This document shows, piece after piece, positions 34,146-41,944 of a stretch of 54,241 bases of DNA; position 1 is the stretch's first letter, and each line of letters opens with the position of its first letter. The notes beneath the pieces are model-generated. The model did no database searches, was not told the origin of the DNA, and was given only the letters and a program-made list of their open reading frames with translations. The DNA lies in NCBI GenBank assembly GCA_964414425.1, contig CAYPWL010000026.1:1-54241 (forward strand). Direction: 5' to 3'. Position numbers and translations under genes: made by a program. This DNA is from GYS-P2D sp964414425. Lineage in GTDB: Bacteria > Bacteroidota > Bacteroidia > Chitinophagales > Saprospiraceae.

Positions 34146-35306
34146 ATGTATTTCAACGAAGAGCATAAGTTATTTAGAGAAGGCTTCAGAAACTTTCTTG
34201 CCAAGGAGGTCGTGCCACATATAGAGTCTTGGGAAGAATCAGGAAAAATTGAAAGGTTCATTTGGCAGCGCTTTGGGGAGATGGGATATTTTGGTATCAA
34301 CTACCCTACTGAATATGGTGGATTAGACCTTGATTTATTTTACACGGTCATCTTCCTCGAAGAAATGCAGCGCATTAATTCAGGTGGATTTGCCGCAGCC
34401 ATGTGGGCACATGCCTATCTGGCCATGACACATTTAAACGTAGAAGGTAGTGACGCGATAAAAGAAAAGTACTTAACCAAAAGCATCTCCGGTGAAATGA
34501 TCGGTTGCTTATGCATCAGTGAGCCTTTTGCAGGATCGGATGTAGCTGGTATGCGTACAACAGCAGTTAAGCAGGGCGACAGCTACGTAATTAATGGCTC
34601 TAAGACCTTCATCACTAATGGTGTTTATAGCGACTACTTAGTGGTATCTGCTAAGACAGATTTAGAAGCCAAGCATCGTGGTATATCGATGTTCCTTGTC
34701 GCTAGAGATACTCCTGGACTCTCTGCAGCTAAGCTCGATAAGCTTGGATGGAGAGCATCTGATACTGGAGAGATATCCTTTGATAATGTGGTCATCCCCG
34801 CTTCTCACCTATTAGGTATAGAAGGCAATGGGTTCGCATACTTAATGCAACACTTGGCATTGGAGCGCCTAATCATGGGGGTAAATGCACACGCTCGGGC
34901 AGAATATGCACTCGAGTATGCCACTCAGTATATGAGTGAGAGACAAGCTTTTGGCAAGCAGCTCAATGAGTTTCAAGTATTGCGACATAAGGTAGCCAAG
35001 ATGGCCAGTAACGTAGAGATGCACAAAGTCTTCAATTATAATATCACCCATCGATTGAATAATGGAGAGTATGTAGTAAAAGAGGCCAGTATGTCTAAGC
35101 TCTTGTCTACTAAGATGGCCGATGAAGTCATATATGATTGTCTACAGATGCTGGGTGGCTATGGCTATATGGAAGAGTATCCTATGGCAAGGTATTTCCG
35201 CGACAGCAGACTCGGGCCTATCGGTGGTGGAACCAGTGAAATCTTATGTGAGGTAATAGCTAAGATGGTACTTGATAAAAAAGTCTATACTAAGGCTGAT
35301 ACATAA
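34146..35306 (+). CDS. acyl-CoA dehydrogenase
   Basis: The 386-residue flavoenzyme introduces a 2,3-double bond into an acyl-CoA. ERQAFGKQLNEFQVLRHKVAKMA and QMLGGYGYMEEYPMARYFRD are family signatures. The usual catalytic glutamate near the C-terminus is replaced by glycine (GPIGGGTSEI). A glutamate in helix G (LALERLIMG, about residue 240) sits where long-chain and isovaleryl-CoA dehydrogenases place their base. With an HMG-CoA lyase and CoA-transferase downstream, isovaleryl-CoA (leucine breakdown) is the leading substrate; sequence alone does not settle it. Confidence 0.9.
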   Translation: MYFNEEHKLFREGFRNFLAKEVVPHIESWEESGKIERFIWQRFGEMGYFGINYPTEYGGLDLDLFYTVIFLEEMQRINSGGFAAAMWAHAYLAMTHLNVEGSDAIKEKYLTKSISGEMIGCLCISEPFAGSDVAGMRTTAVKQGDSYVINGSKTFITNGVYSDYLVVSAKTDLEAKHRGISMFLVARDTPGLSAAKLDKLGWRASDTGEISFDNVVIPASHLLGIEGNGFAYLMQHLALERLIMGVNAHARAEYALEYATQYMSERQAFGKQLNEFQVLRHKVAKMASNVEMHKVFNYNITHRLNNGEYVVKEASMSKLLSTKMADEVIYDCLQMLGGYGYMEEYPMARYFRDSRLGPIGGGTSEILCEVIAKMVLDKKVYTKADT

Positions 35307-35326
35307 ACACCAAATTCATTGAGATT

Positions 35327-36175
35327 TTGAAGATTATAGAATGTCCGCGAGATGCTATGCAGGGTCTACACCCATTTATTCCGACTCGGGACAAAGTAGA
35401 ATATCTCAATCTATTATTAGACGTTGGATTTGACACGTTAGACTTTGGCAGCTTCGTATCGCCTAAAGCGATACCTCAGATGAGAGATACAGGAGAGCTT
35501 GTCAGTCAGTTAAATTTAGATAGTAGCAAAACTAAGCTACTGGCTATAGTAGCTAATCAACGAGGTGCTACCGACGCTGCAGCCTTTGACGAAATCACAT
35601 ATTTAGGATATCCTTTTTCGATATCCGAGACATTTCAATTACGCAATACTAATGCTACCATCGAGCAATCACTCGAACGTGTCAAGGTAATCCAAGAGAT
35701 CTGTATCAATAGTAATAAGACGCTTGTCATCTATATCTCAATGGGATTTGGTAACCCCTATGGCGATGAGTGGAATGTGAATGTCGTACAACACTGGGTA
35801 GAAGTATTAACTGGCTTGGGCATTACAATCATACAGCTCTCCGATACCGTAGGCGTTGCTCAACCTGATAGCATATCATATCTCTTTAATAAGTTGATAC
35901 CCAAAAATCCAGAAACCGAGATCGGTGCTCACTTTCATACTACACCTACGACATGGATCGAGAAAGTACAGAGTGCCTATGATAATGGTTGTAGGAGGTA
36001 TGACGGAACGATTATGGGATTGGGTGGGTGTCCTATGGCTCAAGATAGTTTAGTTGGTAATATGCCCTCAGAACATCTCATTCAATTTGCCCAAAATCAG
36101 CATATCGACCTTAGTTTCAATTTGGATGCCTATCAGCAATCTGTTCTTATGGCTCAAAAACTGATGATACATTGA
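35327..36175 (+). CDS. hydroxymethylglutaryl-CoA lyase
   Basis: The 282-residue aldolase-type enzyme splits HMG-CoA into acetoacetate and acetyl-CoA. It begins KIIECPRDAMQGL, the family start, with FDTLDFGSFVSPKAIPQM. HFHTT carries metal-ligand histidines, and GLGGCPMAQDSLVGNMPSE has the active-site cysteine of the HMG-CoA lyase signature. No ATG is available at this position; TTG at 35327 is the likely start. It follows the acyl-CoA dehydrogenase by 20 bases and precedes the CoA-transferase pair, completing a route from a branched acyl-CoA to acetoacetate. Confidence 0.93.
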   Translation: MKIIECPRDAMQGLHPFIPTRDKVEYLNLLLDVGFDTLDFGSFVSPKAIPQMRDTGELVSQLNLDSSKTKLLAIVANQRGATDAAAFDEITYLGYPFSISETFQLRNTNATIEQSLERVKVIQEICINSNKTLVIYISMGFGNPYGDEWNVNVVQHWVEVLTGLGITIIQLSDTVGVAQPDSISYLFNKLIPKNPETEIGAHFHTTPTTWIEKVQSAYDNGCRRYDGTIMGLGGCPMAQDSLVGNMPSEHLIQFAQNQHIDLSFNLDAYQQSVLMAQKLMIH

Positions 36176-36250
36176 TCAATTCATAACTTAACAGTGATAT
36201 CAACATTATATCAATGACGAACTCTATTTCATCACTAAACTCTAATACTC

Positions 36251-36955
36251 ATGCCTCTTAATAAAGTGGTTAGGGACGTACAGACTGCATTAGCAGGTGT
36301 CAGCAACGATATGACTTTTATGCTCGGTGGTTTTGGGCTTTGCGGCATTCCAGAAAATGCGATTATGGAGCTTGTCCGCCTTGGAATCTCAGGCCTTACC
36401 TGTATCAGCAATAATGCGGGAGTTGATGACTTCGGATTAGGGCTACTACTGCAAAGTCGCCAGATCAAAAAAATGATCTCGTCCTATGTAGGAGAAAATG
36501 ATGAGTTTGAGCAGCAAATGTTGAGTGGGGAGTTAGAAGTAGATTTGATTCCTCAAGGTTCTCTCGCAGAGCGTTGTCGTGCTGCAGGCGCAGGAATTCC
36601 TGCATTTTTCACTCCTGCGGGATTCGGAACAGAAATAGCTGAAGGTAAAGAGGTCCGCGAGTTTAATGGCAAACCTCATATACTGGAGAGTGCCCTAACT
36701 GCAGATTTTGCTTTTGTCAAGGCTTGGAAAGGAGATACTGCTGGCAATCTAATCTATAAAGCCACAGCTAAGAACTTCAACCCCATGATGGCTATGGCGG
36801 GCAAGATCACCGTAGCGGAGGTCGAAGTGCTCGTGCCTGCAGGTCAACTTGATCCGAATCAGATCCATACACCTGGCGTATTCGTACAACGAATATTTGA
36901 AGGCAAGAATTACGAAAAACGTATCGAGAGAGTTACTACAAGACCTAAATCATAA
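36251..36955 (+). CDS. scoA: 3-oxoacid CoA-transferase subunit A
   Basis: The 234-residue alpha subunit has GFGLCGIPENAIMELV, SNNAGVDDFGLGLLL and GDTAGNLIYKATAKNFNP, all characteristic. With subunit B it moves CoA from succinyl-CoA to acetoacetate, making acetoacetyl-CoA. The B gene starts four bases after its stop. It consumes the acetoacetate made by the HMG-CoA lyase just upstream. Confidence 0.93.
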   Translation: MPLNKVVRDVQTALAGVSNDMTFMLGGFGLCGIPENAIMELVRLGISGLTCISNNAGVDDFGLGLLLQSRQIKKMISSYVGENDEFEQQMLSGELEVDLIPQGSLAERCRAAGAGIPAFFTPAGFGTEIAEGKEVREFNGKPHILESALTADFAFVKAWKGDTAGNLIYKATAKNFNPMMAMAGKITVAEVEVLVPAGQLDPNQIHTPGVFVQRIFEGKNYEKRIERVTTRPKS

Positions 36956-36959
36956 CATC

Positions 36960-37613
36960 ATGCTCACAAAAGATCAGATAGCCCAACGCATAGCACAAGA
37001 ATTGCAAGATGGATGGTATGTCAACCTCGGTATAGGTATCCCGACTCTTATTGCCAATCATATCCCTGATGGAATCAATGTAGAATTTCAGTCGGAAAAT
37101 GGGATCTTAGGTATGGGACCATTCCCCTTTGAAGGTGAAGAGGATGCTGACCTTATTAATGCGGGTAAACAGACCATAACGGCTATGCCTGGAGCCGTAT
37201 ACTTTGACAGTGCAACCAGTTTTGCTATGATACGTGGACAACATATCCAGCTTACGGTATTAGGCGCTATGGAAGTATCTCAAAATGGGGATATCGCCAA
37301 CTGGAAGATACCGGGCAGAATGGTCAAGGGCATGGGTGGCGCTATGGACCTTGTGGCATCAGCAGAAAACATAATAGTGGCTATGATGCACACCAATAAG
37401 AAAGGTCAATCGAAGCTGCTTGAAGCTTGCAGCCTGCCCTTAACTGGTGTAAACTGCGTGAAGAAAATCGTCACAAACATAGCTGTACTCGAGGTGAAAG
37501 ACAACGCCTTTCATCTACTCGAAAGAGCACCAGGCATCTCTATTCAAGAGATTAAAGATGCCACAGCTGGCACACTGATCGTCGATGGCAACATCAAAGA
37601 AATGAACCTCTAA
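36960..37613 (+). CDS. scoB: 3-oxoacid CoA-transferase subunit B
   Basis: The 217-residue beta subunit starts at ATG 36960 (MLTKDQIAQRIAQELQDGWY); the frame is open further left into subunit A but that part is not coding. The catalytic glutamate is in the SENGILGMGP motif, and VNLGIGIPTLIANHIP and MVKGMGGAMDLVASAENIIVAM confirm the family. It forms a heteromer with subunit A. It is the last gene of the 34146-37613 operon and converges with the protease gene. Confidence 0.95.
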   Translation: MLTKDQIAQRIAQELQDGWYVNLGIGIPTLIANHIPDGINVEFQSENGILGMGPFPFEGEEDADLINAGKQTITAMPGAVYFDSATSFAMIRGQHIQLTVLGAMEVSQNGDIANWKIPGRMVKGMGGAMDLVASAENIIVAMMHTNKKGQSKLLEACSLPLTGVNCVKKIVTNIAVLEVKDNAFHLLERAPGISIQEIKDATAGTLIVDGNIKEMNL

Positions 37614-37639
37614 ATATCCTTTATATAGCTCCTCCAAAA

Positions 37640-40414
37640 CTATTGGTCATCGCAGTCAGCGATATCTAATAGAAGTTCGCCGCCTTGCTCTACCTCAAAA
37701 TCAGCCATGATCTCTAAGAAATGGCCTGCTCTAAGTTGAATAAGTGTGCCTGCTTCTACAGTCACTTCACCTTGTGCTTCTACAAAGTCTCGAACATATC
37801 TATCAGTTCCATCTGGAATAGATATCGCATTAGAAGTTCCGTCGTATATAAGAACGATATCAGTACATGGGCATGCTGTACAGAATGATCCACCACAGTC
37901 GACACCGTCCTCATCGCCATTTTGCACACCATCCATACATGTTGGGCAGGGACCACATAATGTTCCCCCACAGTCAATTCCCTCCTCGTCACCATTCATT
38001 ACCATATCATCACAGGTCGCATTACTGGGGACAGTACCACATATTTCTAAAGTCCATGAATCAAGTGAACCGCCATCCAAACTAGCTCCATCTGACACAG
38101 TCAATACCCATGTCCCGGCAATATCCTCCCCATTAAAAATAGAAAACGCTTCTGCCGGAGCAAATGTGCCTCCATTAGGGGGGCAAGGAAGTGCTCCTCC
38201 GTCATCATCAAAGTTACCGATGATATTATCTTGATTGTTACATGGATTAATGAATAATGCAGCTGAAGTACCAGTCTCTTGATGTGTTATAGTTACAGTT
38301 AAGTCAGCAATCCAGGTATGTTGAATATCTAAGTCTAAAATATTTAAGTCAGTGATGACTCCCGGGTCTGTTACTAGCGTTGTACTGGTGATCGTAGGTG
38401 TACCTGTTGTTACGATAGTTATGGGAGTATCAGTACTTCCATATTGAAAACACCCAATATCGGCTGTCTGAAATCTAAATACCTGGCTGGTCGGCCCTCC
38501 TCCACATGGGTTAGATGGCGTTACTCTCCAAAAGTAAGTGGTTACCGTATTTAATGGTCCACCTGTGTAACTATTAGAGCTAACAGTAGCCGTCTCGATA
38601 ATATTACTAAATGCGAGATCTCTGGCAATCTCTATCTCATAATCTCCAGCGATATCTGTCCATTCAAAAACTGGATTTATACTGACGTCACTAGAAAAGT
38701 CAGCGGGGCTTAAGAGTGCGGTAGAAGCTGTGAGTGCCTCATCAATAGCATACATAATAGTGATCAACTCTGTATCAGTGCCATCTGCAGCAGTAATACT
38801 AATATTATAAATACCAGGAGTTGCACTGGAGATACCAGCAAGATTTAATTGATAGGTCCCACTCGATGATACATTGTTACTGCTGAATGATGAACTAACT
38901 CCACTGGGCAGACCTGCGACACTAAAATTTACTGAACCCGTAAATCCGGCCACCACATCTAAATTAAAATCAATTGAATTCACATTAATGTTGTTGCATA
39001 CCCTCAGATCTGATTCGGGTGCTGACAGAGCAATATCTGATAATCCATAACCATCAATCGTAAGAGTTCCTGTATTGTTAGGATCAAGCCAATCTCTTAA
39101 TCTACGATTAGCTGTTGCAGCGCCATTATTCTCCCAAGCAAAAGAAAATTTACCATACCAATCATCACTGTCGTTACCACATGCTGCAAAACCACCTGAC
39201 AACATTCCAACGAGCCTTCCTGTCGCATTGTCAAATAACGCTGAACCTGATGAACCACCTTCTGTTGTCCCGCTATCCCAGTCCTCTACACGCCAATGTG
39301 TAGCATTCGGATTTATTGCCGCTTGGAGATATGCGGTACTGGTCACCGGCGCATTCTCCATTGATATTTTCTTTGCATCACCAGCTGGGTGGTGTATACC
39401 GGTAACTGATTGAGAGATATCTCCTCGAGCATCCCAACCTGCATAATATACGTCGTATAAGTCAGAAGGATTTTCTGACAACTCCATTAATAAGTGATCA
39501 GAACTTCGAATGCTCCCACCTGGAGCACCATCTACATCTGCAAGCAGAGTTGCACCACTTGTTGTCTGAGTATCATCTGGAGTACCATTACCACAATTAG
39601 GTCTTTCAAATCTCCAGTACACCACTACAGTATTAGCAAATCCACAGTGATTAGCTGTCAAGAACAGCGGGCGCCGATCCCCAGAAGTATTTGCGACGAG
39701 CGTACCACTACACAGTCCACCACCTGCTATTGTTTTACCAACAGCTTTGATCTGATCTCTCCATTGATCACCCTGAGGACATTCCGTATCGATATTACAG
39801 CCTCCAGAGTTGCCCAATTGATTATTATTTTTGTCAAATATGGATCTATATCCATGTACAACCATACTAATATGTAACCTGCCTTGGCCCTTTACTGAAG
39901 CGGGCTCGTAATATTCGATATAAGTCTTTTCCCCATACACCAATGCAGTACTGAAGCTTTTGTCTTCTTTATTATTTCGTGAGGTGAAAGCCCCTAAAAT
40001 CTGTTCATAACCGTCATTGTATAAAAACAACTTAGCACCTTTTGGTAAGTCATAAGCGTCATATACTAGATTGATAGACCTGGCCTTGGGGGCGTTTAGT
40101 GCGAGTCTCCATAATCTATCTCCATTCGGTAAATCTTCCCATAGTCCTGCGTTATCAAGACCTAAGTCTACATGATGTTCTATCCCAAATCGATATGGAA
40201 TTTCGATAATTTCATCGTTAATGGCGTCTTCAGCTTCTACAACAGACATATCAATCTGATTCATTCTTGCCATAGGCAGGACAGATTTCAGATTGCTCTT
40301 ACCCAAAGAATAAGGCATGCCCTTCTCACTGAGCTGTCCGGAGAGACTTCCAAAAGGAATAATAGTAACAACAAGTAAGCATAACAATTGTGCAATAATC
40401 TTATCAGCATTCAT
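37640..40414 (-). CDS. secreted trypsin-like serine protease with P-domain
   Basis: The 924-residue protein starts at ATG 40414 (MNADKIIAQLLCLLVVTII), giving a proper signal peptide; an earlier ATG would bury it. A propeptide-like part is followed by a trypsin-fold domain (about 205-450) similar to lysyl endopeptidases: His in LTANHCG, Asp in SSDHLLME, Ser in EGGSSGSAL. Next come Ig/fibronectin-like regions (about 460-660), a proprotein-convertase P-domain (about 670-795; GEDIAGTWVLTVSDGA), two cysteine repeats (NGDEEGIDCGG and NGDEDGVDCGG, about 801-855) and a strand-rich tail. A classic type IX signal is not obvious, though the tail may replace it. The role is extracellular proteolysis. Confidence 0.9.
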   Translation of the reverse strand: MNADKIIAQLLCLLVVTIIPFGSLSGQLSEKGMPYSLGKSNLKSVLPMARMNQIDMSVVEAEDAINDEIIEIPYRFGIEHHVDLGLDNAGLWEDLPNGDRLWRLALNAPKARSINLVYDAYDLPKGAKLFLYNDGYEQILGAFTSRNNKEDKSFSTALVYGEKTYIEYYEPASVKGQGRLHISMVVHGYRSIFDKNNNQLGNSGGCNIDTECPQGDQWRDQIKAVGKTIAGGGLCSGTLVANTSGDRRPLFLTANHCGFANTVVVYWRFERPNCGNGTPDDTQTTSGATLLADVDGAPGGSIRSSDHLLMELSENPSDLYDVYYAGWDARGDISQSVTGIHHPAGDAKKISMENAPVTSTAYLQAAINPNATHWRVEDWDSGTTEGGSSGSALFDNATGRLVGMLSGGFAACGNDSDDWYGKFSFAWENNGAATANRRLRDWLDPNNTGTLTIDGYGLSDIALSAPESDLRVCNNINVNSIDFNLDVVAGFTGSVNFSVAGLPSGVSSSFSSNNVSSSGTYQLNLAGISSATPGIYNISITAADGTDTELITIMYAIDEALTASTALLSPADFSSDVSINPVFEWTDIAGDYEIEIARDLAFSNIIETATVSSNSYTGGPLNTVTTYFWRVTPSNPCGGGPTSQVFRFQTADIGCFQYGSTDTPITIVTTGTPTITSTTLVTDPGVITDLNILDLDIQHTWIADLTVTITHQETGTSAALFINPCNNQDNIIGNFDDDGGALPCPPNGGTFAPAEAFSIFNGEDIAGTWVLTVSDGASLDGGSLDSWTLEICGTVPSNATCDDMVMNGDEEGIDCGGTLCGPCPTCMDGVQNGDEDGVDCGGSFCTACPCTDIVLIYDGTSNAISIPDGTDRYVRDFVEAQGEVTVEAGTLIQLRAGHFLEIMADFEVEQGGELLLDIADCDDQ

Positions 40415-40601
40415 AGCTGAACATTTTTTTTTGATTTTGGTCGATGCAGATGCGACAGTACGCTTCTCTCGATATTGATATAGTGACAAAGTGGATGAGT
40501 AATAGGGCTCCAAACCCACAATTTATATAGTTTGAAGCTGTCAGAAAAAGATTTATGCAAAAAAAAGAGCCGTAATTTAATACAACTCTTTTCTTATTTA
40601 G

Positions 40602-40676
40602 TCGGGGCGGCAGGATTCGAACCTGCGACCCCCTGGTCCCAAACCAGGTGCGCTAACCGGACTGCGCTACGCCCCG
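40602..40676 (-). tRNA. tRNA-Pro (anticodon TGG)
   Basis: On the minus strand a full cloverleaf is seen: acceptor CGGGGCG with CGCCCCG, D arm TAGCGCAGTCCGG, anticodon stem CCTGG / CCAGG around TTTGGGA (anticodon TGG), and T arm GCAGG-TTCGAAT-CCTGC. CCA is not encoded. It is about 30 bases downstream of tRNA-Ser and probably co-transcribed. Confidence 0.97.
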
Positions 40677-40706
40677 AATAATTCTTTTAATTGAGCATTT
40701 TCAAAA

Positions 40707-40796
40707 TGGCGGAGAGAGAGGGATTCGAACCCTCGTTACAGTTACCCGTAAACTTCCTTAGCAGGGAAGCGCTTTCAGCCACTCAGCCACCTCTCC
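40707..40796 (-). tRNA. tRNA-Ser (anticodon GCT)
   Basis: The long variable arm of a class II tRNA is present. Acceptor GGAGAGG pairs with TCTCTCC, the anticodon loop is CTGCTAA (GCT), and the T arm is GAGGG-TTCGAAT-CCCTC. CCA follows the discriminator G in the DNA (40707-40709). A canonical promoter lies upstream (40844-40873). Confidence 0.97.
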
Positions 40797-40843
40797 TCTA
40801 TGTCTTCACATATGTTATAAATGTGGCGCCTTTTCAGCGGCTG

Positions 40844-40873
40844 CAAAGATATATATTCCTTTTTGGATAGCAA
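40844..40873 (-). promoter_or_regulatory. promoter of the tRNA-Ser/tRNA-Pro transcript
   Basis: On the minus strand TTG (40873-40871), 19 bases, then TATCTTTG (40851-40844). It is an exact Bacteroidota-type promoter about 48 bases before tRNA-Ser. Confidence 0.75.
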
Positions 40874-41093
40874 GCATGATACTGACTTTATACTGCTATT
40901 TTATTACATCAATAAAGGGATAATGCGTTTTTTAACTAAAAATGAAGGTGTGAAAAAATAAAAGAAAACAAATGTCAATATTCTTGGATATGTTACTCAT
41001 AAAGTATTTCTTTACAGCACGTTTTCATCATTAGATCCATATTGGTCATTTCTTTTTCTACCTGAGAAAGATAATAATGGCCAAGAAAATCGG
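40874..41093. other. gene-free interval between the tRNA promoter and the two terminators
   Basis: The interval holds only short frames (the longest seen near 41000 is 14 codons). It ends in a plus-strand terminator at 41094-41122 with no plus-strand gene before it, so a small RNA or short transcript is possible. No promoter matching TAnnTTTG is clear on the plus strand. Confidence 0.35.
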
Positions 41094-41122
41094 GGCTGTC
41101 TATTTCATAGACAGCCTTTTTT
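41094..41122 (+). terminator. orphan plus-strand intrinsic terminator
   Basis: A perfect 10-bp stem (41094-41103 with 41107-41116) with a three-base loop and six T. There is no plus-strand gene upstream for it to end. Confidence 0.7.
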
Positions 41123-41140
41123 AATTTTACATCCAGACAA

Positions 41141-41172
41141 AGAAAAAGCACACCATGATCAATGATGTGCTT
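41141..41172 (-). terminator. terminator of the response-regulator gene
   Basis: On the minus strand a 7-bp stem (41172-41166 with 41152-41146) is followed by TTTTTCTTT. It lies 26 bases after the stop of the response-regulator gene. Confidence 0.65.
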
Positions 41173-41197
41173 AATCTAAATAGTAGCTATATAATTC

Positions 41198-41845
41198 TTA
41201 TCCGGCTAACTGAAACTCCATAGCCTTCTTGACTAATCCTGCCGTATTGCGTGCATTGAGCTTAGATAACAGATTGCTACGATGTGCTTCTACTGTTTTC
41301 AAGCTGATAAATAACTTACCTGCAATTTCTTGATTGGTATTTTCGTCCATGATCAAATCTAAGACCTCTTTTTCTCGCCTTGTAATCTTGGGCACATCTT
41401 TTTCAACAGGCTTGGCCTTTCTATTATTATTCATTAGGCCATTCATGATTGTATTGGTTATGGCCTCACTGAAATAGGTTCTCCCCGAAGAGACCGTACG
41501 GATTGCTGTGACGAGCTCCTTACGTCCAGTATTCTTGAGCACATACCCTAAGGCACCACTTTTAAGTACTTCGGTGATATAGCTCTCTTCGTCATGCATT
41601 GAAAGAACCAATATTTTGACATTCTGATTCATTTTGAGGATACGCTCGCATACCTCAATACCGCTCATATCTGGTAGGTTAATATCAAGCAAAATGATAT
41701 CAATCTTTTCCAATAAGTCTTTGTTGAAAACATCCTTACCCTCAAAACATCTCTCGACTATGGCGATATCATCCTCTTTGCTCAAGATGAACTCAAGTCC
41801 TTCGACAAACATTTTATGGTCATCAACAATCAGTATTCTTATCAT
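41198..41845 (-). CDS. LuxR/NarL-family response regulator
   Basis: The 215-residue protein has a receiver domain with the acidic pair DD at residues 8-9, the phosphorylation site Asp54 (ILLDINLPDMSG) and the lysine in GALGYVLKNT. The C-terminal LuxR helix-turn-helix spans about 150-210 (LTRREKEVLDLIMDENTNQEIAGKL, SLKTVEAHRSNLLSKLNARN). It is divergent from a HisKA_3-type kinase, its likely partner. Target genes are unknown. Confidence 0.95.
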   Translation of the reverse strand: MIRILIVDDHKMFVEGLEFILSKEDDIAIVERCFEGKDVFNKDLLEKIDIILLDINLPDMSGIEVCERILKMNQNVKILVLSMHDEESYITEVLKSGALGYVLKNTGRKELVTAIRTVSSGRTYFSEAITNTIMNGLMNNNRKAKPVEKDVPKITRREKEVLDLIMDENTNQEIAGKLFISLKTVEAHRSNLLSKLNARNTAGLVKKAMEFQLAG

Positions 41846-41944
41846 TACTATAATTTACACGGTCAAGGTAGCCCTGTTTCTATCTCAGATAATATAGGGT
41901 TTACTCTAATTACTAACCATTCAATAAGCGGCAGATTAGTAGAT

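Noticed and set aside
36849..36959. N-terminal extension of CoA-transferase subunit B inside subunit A
   Set aside because: The family start (MLTKDQIAQRIA) begins at 36960, four bases after subunit A; the upstream frame is a shadow of subunit A.
37746..38234. Long open frame opposite the protease gene
   Set aside because: It is rich in Pro, Ser and His and lies wholly antisense to the P-domain and cysteine repeats of a clear protein. It is a shadow of biased codon use.
41816..41944. Upstream start of the histidine kinase
   Set aside because: It overlaps the response-regulator gene and precedes the natural signal sequence by 43 residues without any domain.
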